Origin: Cryphonectria parasitica EP155
Lineage: Eukaryota; Ascomycota; Sordariomycetes; Diaporthales; Cryphonectriaceae
Assembly (NCBI RefSeq): GCF_011745365.1
Contig: NW_024468917.1
Location: forward strand, 806,001 to 870,000
Direction: 5' to 3'
DNA length: 64,000 nt
Made by a program: the position numbers and the translations under genes. Shown here piece by piece: positions 9,388-20,358 of this stretch; within the stretch, counting starts at the first letter, position 1; each line of letters opens with the position of its first letter. The notes under the pieces are model-generated. The model made no database searches, was not told the origin of the DNA, and was given only the letters and a program-made list of their open reading frames with translations.

Positions 9388-9990
9388 ATGGCATCCAGCG
9401 ACCCGTTCGACGACGTCCTCAATCTTGAGGATAGATTCTACTCGGAAGGGTATGAACAAGGCGTCGCCGACGGCGCCCGCGTGGGCAGGATCGAGGGCCG
9501 CTCGTTCGGCATCGAGAAGGGCTTTGAAAAGTTTGTCGAGGCGGGGCGGCTCTACAGCAGGTCTGTGGTGTGGGCGAACAGGCTCCCTCAGTCTCAGGCC
9601 AGACTTCAGGTGTCGGAGGCATCAGATGTTGCTGCTGCTGCTTCTACTGTTCCGGCTGAGGCCTCCTCGACAGCCGGCAGGACCTTGCCGAAGTTGGACA
9701 AGGGAGGCTCGAGACTGGAGAAGAACATTGTCACCCTCCACGCACTGGTGGAACCGGATACCTTGTCGACGGAGAACACGGATGAGGCGGTCAATGATTT
9801 TGACGATCGGGTGAAGAGGGCGCAGGGAAAGGCGAGAGTGATTGAGAGGAATGTTGGAGAGGATGGCGGTGCCGACACCGCGAAGGCGGACGGCAGCAGC
9901 CCCTCGACCACAGCGGCGAAAGTTGGCGACCGTGGTGAGCCTTCAGGTTCATCCACCTCTCCACCTCAGGGGCCAGGCATCCAATTCTGA
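9388..9990 (+). CDS. lto1: Lto1 homologue, Fe-S cluster adaptor for Rli1/ABCE1
   Basis: A single exon of 200 residues. The N-terminus has the Yae1/Lto1 signature: DDVLNLEDRFYSEGY followed by glycine every fourth residue (GVADGARVGRIEGRSFG) and GFEKF. In yeast, Lto1 with Yae1 bridges the cytosolic Fe-S targeting complex to the ribosome-recycling ATPase Rli1. A second conserved block, NDFDDRVKRAQGKARVIERN, lies in the C-terminal half, and the tail is Ser/Pro-rich. The protein ends in Ile-Gln-Phe, close to the [LIM]-[DES]-[WF] C-terminal tripeptide used by Fe-S client and adaptor proteins to bind the CIA targeting complex. A possible GTGAGC donor near 9932 would give a very short intron (about 42 nt) with the same last residues, so the end is robust. 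Confidence 0.9.
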   Translation: MASSDPFDDVLNLEDRFYSEGYEQGVADGARVGRIEGRSFGIEKGFEKFVEAGRLYSRSVVWANRLPQSQARLQVSEASDVAAAASTVPAEASSTAGRTLPKLDKGGSRLEKNIVTLHALVEPDTLSTENTDEAVNDFDDRVKRAQGKARVIERNVGEDGGADTAKADGSSPSTTAAKVGDRGEPSGSSTSPPQGPGIQF

Positions 9991-10865
9991 GGACCTCCAG
10001 TGGTCATCGAAGCTTCCAAACAGCACGAGAAGGCACGGGATGGAAGAAGATGTCTTACCTCGCCGCGAGCAGCCGCTGCATGCAGGCATCAGGGTGTTGA
10101 CTTGGCTCGGGCTTGTGCACTGCAGAAACTCCGCATCGACGGGCAATTCACGGAAACACATGGTGGAATGCTCACCTCAGATCAGCCAAGACCACACCGA
10201 CTGGACTTGTGCTCGCGTCTCCTTGGTTCTGCCAGTCCAAGAAATGAGCCGAAGCACAGCTTAGAAGTTCAAAGAACACTACGTTGAAGTATGTAAGAAA
10301 GGTGTGGAGCTACCGGTGGCAGACATGAACTAATTGATATTCAGCAAGAGACCCTCTCACCAGCGCAGGCTCGGAGGCGTATCTAAAGCGTCCCTTGCAC
10401 GCTGCCCAAGTGATGTAGCAAGATGAGTCGGCTTTCTTAGTATTTCGGCTGGATCATGGCAGGCGAGGTTGTGAGCACGAAGGGAACATCCTACAGTCTG
10501 GAAATAAAGCGGCGGTATCTGGCCGCTCCTCAGGCGAAGGCTCAAGCGCAGTGGTCTACAGGTTGATCGTGGCGTATCCTCTCAACTACAATATACAAAC
10601 GTCCAATCACTTAAAATTTGTGTGCTTAGTGGCAATGATCTGAAATGCCCCGGGACCGAAGTGACAAGACCGAGATGTGGACAAGCTCTTCATACAGCCT
10701 ATGTATAGGTCTTCCACGGTCTCGACTTTCAGTAGAGCGCCTGCCGCGAGAAAGTTTGGCTTTGAAAATTTTGAAAAATCATCATTGTCTAATCATTTTG
10801 TCGCGATAGATTGCGACTTTTATACATGTCCTGCTTGCCCTGCCCGTCCCTCTATGCTCTAAACC
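9991..10865. other. Intergenic, convergent 3' ends
   Basis: Lies between the lto1 stop and the complex I subunit stop on the other strand. Only short ORFs without protein-like features are present. Confidence 0.5.
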
Positions 10866-11638
10866 TTACTGGAACGTCCGGCATGGGTATCTGTCCCATC
10901 ATGTTAGCAAACACCATACAGCCAACCAAAACCCCCCCGCCAACGGTCGTGGATCAAAACTCACTTGTCCGGGTAGCTCTGTTCCTCCGTCAGCCCCCAG
11001 GGATGCACGTCCCACTCCCCCTTCTTTAGGCTCTGGCCACTGGGCAGGGGCGGCAGGCCGTCGACGAGCAACTCCTTGGCAACGTCGACGCCCTTCTCCT
11101 CAAAGACCCTTGCGAGGCCCTTCTCCTGGCCCTCGGCCTCGGCGGCCACGAGGGCCTTGCTGCCCTCCTCGCCGATCAGCTCGACCTTGGGGGCCTCGGC
11201 GCTGCCGACGGTCAGCAGGGCAACGGCGTCGGCCTGTGAGACGACGCTGAGGCGCGGGTAGTTGCGGCGGGTGTCGCGCTTCCAGTACGCGTTGTCGGCA
11301 ATGTCGCCTGCGGGGACGGTCACTGGGTCGTCGTAGGCCAGAGGATCGTTGCCGCCGGGCGTGGGCCAGCGGTAGTAGGGGTTGAGGGGCACGCCATTGG
11401 AGCGGTTGGCATCGATAGCGGTGGCGCGGCGGATACGTTCCCAGATTCCGACGGACTGGAGGGTTTGTTTCTGGACGGGGACAAGAGAGAGGGGCATGTC
11501 AGTCTTGTCTGGCTGCTCGCGGGTAGACAGGTTGGGGCGTGGGAAATTCGATCCCAATTGGGAGTTTAGAGATCTTCTTACCTTTGCTACGGGGATCACA
11601 TGGCTCGCGGTAGCCGTCACTACTGCCTTGGAAGCCAT
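10866..11638 (-). CDS. NUZM: Mitochondrial complex I 21.3 kDa-type accessory subunit
   Basis: Three exons, 11638-11582, 11470-10965 and 10890-10866, give 195 residues, close to 21 kDa. The sequence matches the fungal NADH:ubiquinone oxidoreductase 21.3 kDa (NUZM) type: GIWERIRRATAIDANRSNG, GVPLNPYYRWPTPG, the DDPVTVPAGDIADNAYWKRD region and VVSQADAVALLTVGS. Intron 1 (111 nt, GTAAGA...CAG) is a multiple of three without a stop. Intron 2 (74 nt) has a GTGAGT donor overlapping an apparent stop (AAGTGAGT), a perfect GCTAAC branch site and an ACAG acceptor; splicing it replaces that stop with the terminal residues KYPCRTFQ. The unspliced frame would end seven residues earlier. The gene sits about 150 bp from a CCAAT element, as expected for a respiratory gene. 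The symbol follows the Yarrowia naming and is from memory. Confidence 0.85.
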
Positions 11639-13298
11639 GGTGTAGGCTGTTAGGGGAGGAGAGGAACTGGAGATGGGGTCTCTGTTGGTGGTGATAGTGG
11701 AGGGAGAGCAACTTGCTTGATTGCTGCTTCGAACGCATCACCGAATCGTATGGGGAGAGGCTGCTCTACGAAACAGGAGTGACATGATTGGCTAGAATGA
11801 CTTAGTCAGCTCGGGCCGGGCCGGGATTGCTGGTCGGCAGGGCAGGACCAAAGTTGGAGGAAAGTACTGGAGACCTGCGCTTTTGCTACAGTTTTTAGTT
11901 TTCTCCCTCTCTCTCTCTTTCATGGCCTGCCAATCCAGAGGCACCGTCCCTGCTTCCCTACCGCCGAGATCACGGCTGATTTAACTACTGCTACCATGCA
12001 TGTAGCACATCTGAGTCTTTGAGTAGCTGATTGGCTATTCTTCAAAACATGGATCCTCCCCAAATTCTTCTTGTTTCTTTTAGAAAGAAAGGTGACTGTC
12101 TGGACGGGGAGCCCGACCACGGTGTCGGCTGCGAGAATTAACAAAGGCCGAGCTAAGCTGTGGTTGATTGATCAGTATTACTAAGTAGGATTCGAGCTCG
12201 ACCAGATCCCGTGGCGACTAACAAGGTCAGTATTGGTTCTGCTAGGTGTGGTGTACGACAGTTGGCGCCCCTGGGTAAACCTTGGTATGTGTTCAGCCCA
12301 GTATGGAGCTTCAGAGGAATGGCGCAAACCCTCCCCCCCATCTAGAAAGTACGTATTTAGCGACAGCGCCCAATAAAGACGATTTGTCTTTTGCAGGAGG
12401 TGCGTGCAGTCTTGTCAGAGAGCGACGATCCCACCTGGGGAGGCGGCATTGTCTAGCACCCGTCTGTTCCTTAGAGGACCAGCCTTTCCTCTGATGCAAC
12501 CAAAGACACCGAGGCATCCAGATCTCGAAACTCGGAATTTGGAGCTAGGCGATTGGGGACAGAAAGGAAGCTGGGTGTGCAATTCCGGGACTAGACGGCA
12601 GGTCAGATCAGATTGGATTGAACGGACGATGATGAAATTGCCTTGCGAGACCTGAACCAACCCTCTTTCTCACACACACCCACCCACCACAGCCCCCCCC
12701 CCCCTTTTTCCCCTCCTCCAAAACACCCTGGGGCGCACTTGGAAAATAGAGCCTACCAAAGAAAGAATTGGAGCATAGCACCCGGGTCCTCCTGCGCCTG
12801 GGTGTAGGCCGAGAAGGTCTCTCAACAGCTGCGCAGTGAGGAGCTCCCTGTCTGGTTTCTGATTGGCTCGAGCTCTACCCCAGACGACATCCCATCCCAC
12901 CGTGCCTTGCTTCCCATATCTACCCTCCTCCATCCCCCTTCCGTGCCCCCTTGAACTTGCTTTTCTGTTTTTCCCTTTCCCCTTCTTTACTTTTTCAGCA
13001 GACAGATCACTTTCCACCCACCCCCTTATCCCCACTGTACACTGTCGTAAGCCCGAAATTCCCAACCCCCCCCCCCTCGCGGTCACACACTCAGAGCCAC
13101 TTCCCAACTGTACTCTCTTCGGACGCACGGCACTCTGCTTGTTTCATCACATCTCCACAGCCTGTAGGTTTCCATTTTCACAATGATGTGAATTCATGAT
13201 GTGCACTCCGTTTGTGTGATCTGCGGTAGGACATGTGATGGACGCCAATGTGTAGCTGACAGGCTCCTTTAGAGCACTTTCTCCTCTAGCCCCTCAAG
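11639..13298. other. Divergent promoter region, complex I subunit and peroxiredoxin
   Basis: 1.66 kb without a recognised gene. It holds further TGATTGGCT copies at 12028-12036 and about 12860-12868, a 12-C run (12693-12704), an 11-C run (13066-13076), and a strongly pyrimidine-rich stretch (12890-13080) typical of a fungal core promoter or leader before the peroxiredoxin. Confidence 0.5.
11787..11791 (-). promoter_or_regulatory. CCAAT box upstream of the complex I subunit
   Basis: On the minus strand AGCCAATCA is centred about 150 bp upstream of the start codon. CCAATCA-type sites bind the fungal HAP/CBC complex, a regulator of respiratory genes. Assignment is by sequence and position only. 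Confidence 0.45.
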
Positions 13299-14054
13299 AT
13301 GCCTGTTGAGCTCCGCAAGCGCAAGGCTCCTCCGCCAGCACCCGAGCCTCCCAAGAAAAAGGCAGCCAAGGTCGTAGCCAAGGTCAAGGAGGCCATCAAG
13401 GGCAAGACTGGTGAGCCTGCCAAGGCAGAGGCGCCCACCAAGACCAATGGGGCCGCCTCCAAGAAGGTCGCGGTCGGCGACAGCATCGACCTTGCCACTT
13501 ATGGCGGTGAGGTCACCCTCAACGACGGGACCACCACGACTCTTGCCTCCCTCGTTGAGAAGTCTGGATCTGGAGTCGTCCTCTTCACCTACCCCAAGGC
13601 CTCGACGCCGGGCTGCACCAACCAGGCCTGCCTGTTCCGCGACTCGTATGAGCCCCTGACCGCTGGTGGTCTCGCCATCTACGGCCTCTCCCGGGACTCG
13701 CCCAAAAGCAACACCACCTTCAAGGAGAAGCAGAAGCTGCCCTACCCCCTGCTGTGCGACCCCAAGGCCAGCCTGATCTCCGCGATCGGTCTGGGCAAGG
13801 GCCCCAGCAGCACCCAGAGGGGCGTCTTCGTGGTGAATAAGGCGGGCAAGGTGCTTCTGGCCGAGCCTGGCAGCCCGGCTGGGACCGTCCAGGCTGTGAA
13901 GAAACTGGTCGAGTCAGGTGTTGTGAACGGTGCCGCTCCCGAGGTGGAGAAGGAGAAGAAAGAAGAGGAGAAGACCAACGGTGATGCGGTTGAGGAGGCC
14001 AAGGTGGAGGAGTCTGAGGAGAAGAAGAAGAAGGAGGAGAAGGAGGAGAAATGA
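13299..14054 (+). CDS. dot5: Bcp/Dot5-type peroxiredoxin with charged tails
   Basis: A single exon of 251 residues. The core (about 58-210) is an AhpC/TSA thioredoxin-fold peroxidase of the PrxQ/Bcp class: the motif TYPKASTPGCTNQACLFRD places the peroxidatic Cys106 and the resolving Cys111 five residues apart, as in Bcp and yeast Dot5. It reduces H2O2 and alkyl hydroperoxides using thioredoxin. The Lys/Pro-rich N-terminus (RKRKAPPPAP, PPKKKAAK) looks like a nuclear localisation signal, matching nuclear thiol peroxidases. The C-terminus (about 215-251) is almost only Glu and Lys, a charged extension that the bacterial enzymes lack. Long ORFs on the opposite strand in the tail are shadows of this repeat-like sequence. 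Confidence 0.9.
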   Translation: MPVELRKRKAPPPAPEPPKKKAAKVVAKVKEAIKGKTGEPAKAEAPTKTNGAASKKVAVGDSIDLATYGGEVTLNDGTTTTLASLVEKSGSGVVLFTYPKASTPGCTNQACLFRDSYEPLTAGGLAIYGLSRDSPKSNTTFKEKQKLPYPLLCDPKASLISAIGLGKGPSSTQRGVFVVNKAGKVLLAEPGSPAGTVQAVKKLVESGVVNGAAPEVEKEKKEEEKTNGDAVEEAKVEESEEKKKKEEKEEK

Positions 14055-14778
14055 GGAGCTGCGGCCCCTTAAGGCCTGCGTCTTGTCCATGTCTGACAAG
14101 AGACTGATCGTTGCAACAGGATAGGACTGGGGACGCCATCTGTCTTTTCAGTATCGCTTTGCTGCTTTGCTGGTAGGAATAGAATGCCGATCTTGGCCCA
14201 GACTGGGGCAACTCTTGTTAGCAGTGTACTGTACTATACGATCATGAGCCTGTTCATCTACTTAGTATTCTAAATCTTGAGGATTATGTACTGTCTAGCT
14301 GAGGTCTGAAGGCGAACGCTGAACGACAAGATGCAACTGTGACATTACATGTATATATATATATATGCTCAAATCTGAGGACTTGAACAGCTCATATCTC
14401 TTGTCTCCTGAATTTTGTTTTCACTACATGTCTTCTTTGTCCATTCTGAATGCAGCGAATAAGCAGCTTATACTGAAATCGTCTGCTTCAATAGTATGTA
14501 AGAGCATGGCAAGCCCCACTTTAATTGAACTACACCCCAACCTTCAAGCGGCGCGGCGCCGCCAAGGCTATTATTTTACTTACAGTACTACTTGCTTCCT
14601 ACATTCAACCACTGATTCTACATACACCAGAAGCTCACTTCGCGCTGCTGTTTTCGGCGCTCAAACGAGCCAGCCTATGAGAGCTCCTTTCTAACCATCC
14701 TAACACACCCTCTACCGACCAGTAAACAAGAGAAACGAATACAAGGAGAGAAGGCGAGCCCCCCTTCAAGAAGAAGAC
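14055..14778. other. Intergenic between the peroxiredoxin and SPF45
   Basis: Contains a short TA dinucleotide run at 14352-14366 and ordinary UTR-like sequence. No gene is seen. Confidence 0.5.
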
Positions 14779-16696
14779 ATGGCCGCGCCGCCTCCACCAC
14801 CACCCAAAGCCGGCGGCGGCATGTCGCTTTACGCAAACCTGCTGAACCCGAAGGCGGCCGACGCTTCTACCTCGGCAACAGCGTCCATCACAGGCGCTCC
14901 TGTGGTCTATGACAGCGGAGACAAGGACGATGCCTCTAGGAAGGAGGCCATTCCAGGTACGCGAAAGCATTCTCCCCGTCCTCAGCAGCAGCAGCAGCAG
15001 CAGCAGCTCTTTGGTAACCCTTCTTGGCTGACGGAACCACCTTCCTTTGACCCCTTCTCCAGCCATGCGCTTCCAGCCCATTATCCGTCGCCCACAGGCA
15101 AACCAGAAGAAACCTCCCAAGCCCGGTTTCCCAAAAGCTATACCACAACAGCCACCACAAGCTCCTCTTCCTCCCACCACAGCCGCCTCCACAGGCGAGA
15201 CCAACAAAGATGTCACGGGCAGCGCCACCGCGGCGGCGGCGACGCAGCCGTCCGATCTACAGTCCCAAGCACAACGTACCACCCTCGCCGACTGGGCTGC
15301 CACAGAGGACGATGAGTACCTGTGGGGTGCAGGCGAGAAGCGGCAGCGGGGCGGACGCAAGGCGGCGCGGAAGAGGAAGAAGAACGCACAGGATGGCGGC
15401 GGCGGCGGCCGGCAGCGTGAGACGGACTGGGATGAGATTTACGACCCGGCCCGGCCGACGAATGTCGACGAATACCTCCGGAGCGAGGAGAGGATACGCG
15501 AGGTGCAGGAGTGGAAGGCTGTGCTGTATGCGCACAGGCGCAGGAGGAAGGGGAGCTATGATGAGAGTAGTGAGGAGGAGGAGGAGGAGGATGAGGACGG
15601 AGACGGTGAGAGGAGGGGAATGGGTCTGGCCAGTAAGTTTGCTCTTGTTTTCTCCCCTACGTTTAGCAGACCTTTTCGTTTCTTTGGGTGTGCTTTCTTC
15701 ATGCTCACGACATCCTTTTCCTTTCCACCTCTACCAGATCAATTCGCCCCTCCAGCCGAGTACTCCTTCGCACCACCGCCAATGTCACCACCGCCTCGAG
15801 AAGCACCAGCACCCGTGCCCGACGACGCGACGGGTGACGATGCCTATGCCCGGCGCCTCGCGCTGTCAGGAATGGCACCACCACCGCCCACAGATACCCC
15901 AACTCCTCCACCGCCTCCTCCACCTCCCGAGGAGCCAGTCCAAGACAGTGCGACCATTACCCGCGGTCCTGTCCGCTACGAAGCACCGCCCCAGCCCAGC
16001 CCCGCCCCTCACGACGCTATGGACGTCGACGACGATGACGACGACGACGACGACAACATAGGAAACATCGATCTCCCACCCGCTCTCGGCCTCGGCGCGC
16101 CAGACGCAGAAGGTGAAGCCCAGCAATCCCGCACCAACCGACCCGGACAAAAGGGCTTTGCCCAGCGCCTGATGAGCAAGTACGGTTGGACCGCTGGCAA
16201 AGGCCTCGGCGCGTCCTCGTCGGGCATCATCAACCCCTTATCCGTCAAAGTCGAGAAGCGCAAGAGGCGACCGGACGCCGAGGGCGGCGGGTTCGTAGAG
16301 CCGGGTGGGCGGGGCAAGATCGTTGGAGGCAAAACAGCTCCTGCTGGAGCAGCAGACGATGGGCAAGAGGATGGCAGCAGCAGCAGCAAGTTCGGCCCCA
16401 TGTCGGAGGTTGTCGTGCTGCGGAACATGCTCGAGGGGATGGACAACCTCGAGGGCGAGATCAGCGACGGGCTGGGCCAGGAGATTGGCGAGGAGTGCGG
16501 CGACAAGTACGGGCGCGTCGAGCGGCTGTACATTGACGTCGGGGGCCGGCAGGTCTTTATCAAGTTCACCGACGCCGTGTCCGCGCTACGGGCGGTCAAC
16601 GCGCTCGAGGGCAGGGTCTTTAACGGCAATGCCATCGCCGCGCGCTTCTGGGATGCCGACAAGTTCGAGAAGGGGATCTATGGTGGACCATTGTAG
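14779..16696 (+). CDS. SPF45/RBM17-type splicing factor (G-patch plus UHM)
   Basis: Three exons, 14779-14956, 15063-15632 and 15738-16696, give 568 residues. SPF45 is a 3' splice-site factor in the spliceosome. The N-terminus MSLYANLLNP resembles the SPF45 start (SLYDDL type). Next are Pro-rich and acidic low-complexity regions (polyPro, and an Asp run at 16026-16054), a G-patch (KGFAQRLMSKYGWTAGKGLG), and a C-terminal U2AF-homology RRM: acidic helix around GQEIGEECGDKYG, and the R-x-F signature RVF followed by AARFWDADKF. Intron 1 (106 nt) carries eight CAG triplets; intron 2 (105 nt, GTAAGT) is a multiple of three without stops, so its retention would be silent in frame. Fungal SPF45 is linked to splicing of introns with short branch-to-acceptor distance in Schizosaccharomyces, which is family knowledge only. 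Confidence 0.9.
14983..15006 (+). repeat. (CAG)8 in SPF45 intron 1
   Basis: Eight perfect CAG triplets lie inside the first intron. They create several extra AG dinucleotides upstream of the acceptor used at 15061-15062. Confidence 0.85.
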
Positions 16697-17562
16697 TCAT
16701 CCATCCATACACACAGGAGCAGCCAGTAGTAATGTTCGCACTTTTTAAAGAAAAGATCTATCTTTCCATCTATTCGGCCATGCCCACTTTCTGCCAGAAT
16801 ACACCTCCCCTAGCAATGTCCACAACTTGTTCTTGTTCCGGACGAGGCTGAAGAACTCTATCTGGGACAAAGGAGAAAAGGGGGGGGGGTGAGGGGGCGG
16901 GCGGACACATGTCAAAAGAAAGGTGACATTAGAAGGGAATCAAACCTTTAGGCCTGGCTATTGCGACTCTAGAGGGAGACGTCTAGCTATGTACAAACTC
17001 CCAGTGACGGAGCAATCATTCAAAGCTCAGAATTATCATGACCATAAGGAATTCATTTCCGCCAGGCCTCAAGTCGGCAGTCCCTCCCAAGTGTTTCCCC
17101 CCCCCCCCCCCCGGTTCTCCACCACCACAACAACACACCAGGTTATTATAGGCATTATCCATCCTCGACCCTCACAGATCCTGATCAATCCTCGATGAAA
17201 TAACCCCCACGACACAGACACAAGCATCAATTGACACATCGGAACTTAAACGACCACCAAGCACGCACGCGCCAACGCTCATGGAACGTTTTGGATAAAG
17301 AAAAAGGGAGGAATTATTAGTCTAGTGTGGTTTTTCCTGTACGTAGAAAGTGACTCCCATGAACCACATGCGCGAGTGCGGATGACTTGCTGAGCTAAAC
17401 AAACCAGAACCTTCAGACACGAAAAAAGATCCTATCATCCTGGGGGAATTTGCTGTAAAAGGAAAAGAACGCCTCCTGTTTGTTTACCCTGACCCTTAAG
17501 CAGTATCACATCAATGCTACCAAAAAGCAACACAACCCTCTTCATGCCAGACAGCCCTCTTT
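16697..17562. other. Intergenic, convergent 3' ends
   Basis: Between the SPF45 and ecm33 stop codons. Contains a 10-G run (16880-16889) and a 16-C run (17097-17112). No gene is seen. Confidence 0.5.
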
Positions 17563-18889
17563 TTACAGGAGCTGCGCGAGCAGGCCGACGAAGCTGAGGC
17601 CGACGACAGCAGAGCTGACGTGCATGTTGGCAGCGTTGCTGCTCGTGTTGCTGGAGCCGCTGGAGGAGCCACCGCTGGCGCTTCCCGAGTTGGCGTTGGC
17701 ATTCTCCGAGTTGCAGACCGTCTTGCCCTGGATGTCACCGTTGCCGGTAGGAGAAGGGGCGTGGGAGCTCAGGACCTTGCAGTCGGCATCAATGTCCTCA
17801 GTGGAGGTCACAGTGAAGGTGCCGACAACATCGTCAATGTCGGGCATTTCGACGCTGTTACGAAGGCCATGGTTAGCACCTCTGGTTGCAGATAGATCAC
17901 TATAATGATGAGGGATTGACTCACTTGGTGAAGTTGCCACCGCAGTCAACAGCACCGAGAACGGTAGCCAGCTTGGGGAGGGTCAGGTTCTGGAAGGCGG
18001 TGTTGTTGACGATGGTCAGACCACCACCGACCTTCTCGAGGACAGGCAGCGAGAGGCTGGTCAGGTCGGCGTTGTTGATGAAAGAAACGTCACCAGAAGT
18101 AGTCTGGGTCAGGTTGGGGGCCGAGAAGGAAGTGAAGTAGTTAGAGTCGAAGCGGGCAGAGCCGTTGACGACCTCCAGGGCGGGGACAGAGAAGGTGGTG
18201 ACGTTGGCAATCGTCAGGTTAGCAGCCCAGACAAGGCTGTCGAGGGTGACAGCCAGGTCCTGACCGTTAGCCTGCAGAGTGAGGCCAGTCAGGTTGGTCA
18301 GGGCCAGGTCGATCTCGGTGAGACGGCCGTTGTTGTTCAGATCCATGGTGCCGACAGTCTCCAGGCTCAGACCCTCCAGGCTGCCCAGGTGGGTGTCGCT
18401 GATGGTAACGCTCGAGGCCTTGTTCACACCAGTGGTGAAGGTCAGGCTGTTGAGGGCGGGCAGCGTCTGCCACTGGATGCTACCGACAGTCTCGAGAGCA
18501 GTGAAGCTCAGGGTGGCCAGGGTAGTCAGGTTGTTCAGGAGGAAGGTATCCGAGATGGAGTTGAGGCTGCTGGAGCTCAGGGAGATCAGGGCCAAGCTGT
18601 CGGCCGAGAGACTGCCCTCGATAGACTCGACGCTGCCGAGGTCGACAACGGTTCCGGCATCCTCGGAGATCACGACATCACCAGTGAGGGTGGTGCAGCT
18701 TGCGATAGCGGCATCGGAAGAGGCAGTGATCGTGAAGGTCGCGGAAGAGCAAGAAGATGCGGCTGCAGAAATGTGTTAGCCGAATAGCCGGGCATAACGC
18801 TCAGATCAGGCGCGATAGGTGTGAGAGGCAAGCTTACCAGTGGCGCCGGTGGCAGCCAACAGGCCTGCAATGGCAATCTTGGAGAACAT
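17563..18889 (-). CDS. ecm33: GPI-anchored cell-wall protein Ecm33
   Basis: Three exons, 18889-18838, 18762-17925 and 17854-17563 (introns of 75 and 70 nt, each with a CTAAC branch site), give 393 residues. The protein starts with a signal peptide (MFSKIAIAGLLAATGAT), followed by a receptor-L/leucine-rich-repeat-like body with repeating L-x-x-(L/I) units and many N-x-S/T sites (NLT, NNT, NVT, NFT). It ends with a Ser/Gly/Asn-rich spacer and a hydrophobic tail (VSSAVVGLSFVGLLAQLL), the pattern of a GPI attachment signal. Ecm33 is a conserved fungal wall-organisation protein; loss weakens the wall in yeasts and moulds. Codon use is strongly biased, indicating high expression. A very long non-coding region lies upstream. 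Confidence 0.92.
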
Positions 18890-20335
18890 TCTGAAGGGCT
18901 TGATTGGATTGACGAGTTAGCTAATGCTGAGAGGAGATTGCGATGCGCTTTCAATGAGAATTGAGCCTGTGCTGTGGGATGCTGGTTTCGTGGAAGAAAA
19001 AGGATGCAGGCCCAGGGTCCACGAGTTCCGGTTGTGAATATCGCGGGTATCTGAATGATGAATGCTGATGTTTATTCCCCACAGAATCGACTGACTGGAC
19101 GAGAGAAAAAACTCGGTCGTAACGTATTGATGTTGTTGAATGGGTTCCAAAATTGTGTGTTGTGTGGATCGGGGTGAGAAGATGGGGAGGAGACCAAGCC
19201 AAAGCGCAAAAGTATCGATGGATCGAATGAGAGCGCAAAGCCGTCCCAGAGATTTTCTCGCAGTGGCTTGGGGTTCCAAATCGACTTCGTTGGAAAGGCT
19301 CCTTCCCAGCTGATGGCAAGACAACGTTTTCAGGAATATAGGTCGAGCCTACTCTCCTAGAGCTGATGGCATGGCGAGGGTTTGAGGTGAAAAGGAATCG
19401 CAGAAGGTCGAAGGCGGTTGCCGTGGCTCCCACGGTATCCAAACAAAACAAATCCACAATCCAATCGAAAACAGGCCGGCAGTGGCAATTGTGCTGAGGG
19501 AGAGGAATTTGACAGCTGTCTCTGTATGCTAACTTACGATGTGAAAAGTATGGACAAGATTCCAGTCGAAGATGGCGTGGAATTCCAGAAGCTGAGGAAG
19601 GAGCTGGTCTGGTGTGTGGTGACGACGCGGCAGGAAAAGGGGCGAGTTTGGTTGGTCAGGAAGTAGGCTTGAAAAAAATTAAGCACGAATTCCTTTTGAC
19701 TCTCTCCACACCAGATAAATATTGGACAATAGCGAGTGTCGTGAAGTAGAAGGACGGAAGGAAGAGAGGGAAAGAGAGAAGTGCCTCAAGAAAATTGAGA
19801 TGAGGAATGGAGAGAAGAAAAAGGGTGGAAGGGAGAGAGAAGAAGGACGGGGCTGGGCTGGTGTGGTGTTGATTAAAGCGTGTGCCAGGTGTGCAGGCCG
19901 CCATGGAAAAGGGCTCGGCTAAGGCCAGGGAAAGGGGCGGGGGGGGCCCAATTGCAGTGATTGCGGATGCCAGATGGGGACTGGACTCGTACTGGGTCAG
20001 GCACCATGGGCCTACCTTGCAGCGCTCCAATTTGCGCGAGCTAATGAGAAAATTCAGGCGGGGGTTTGCTGGCGATCGCTCGACTCACCCCCCTCCCGGA
20101 CCGCCTTCCAAGGTTCCATGCCCTGTCGCCCCCCTTGCCCTATTGAGCCTGTAGTTACAGCACCCACTGCGACCAAAACCAGGGAAATCGTACCTGAGCA
20201 GCGACCTGCAATCCTGGGTGTGTCTCGAAAATACGGAGCTCTGGAGCAGGGGTGCCCGGCACACATCCCTCCCGTACCCCCAAGAAAGGAAGATCCTGCC
20301 GCGATCGATGAATTCGTTATTGATACAGACCATGC

Positions 20336-20358
20336 CACACACACACACACACACACAC
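20336..20358. repeat. CA dinucleotide run
   Basis: An uninterrupted CA repeat of about 23 nt in the non-coding region upstream of ecm33. Confidence 0.85.

Noticed and set aside
13720..14211. 163-residue minus-strand ORF over the peroxiredoxin 3' end
   Set aside because: It is the antisense of the Glu/Lys tail; the sense strand contains the catalytic motif.
18951..19457. 168-residue minus-strand ORF upstream of ecm33
   Set aside because: Composition is random-like, with no homology-type motif, and it lies in the expected ecm33 leader; treated as untranslated sequence or upstream ORF.
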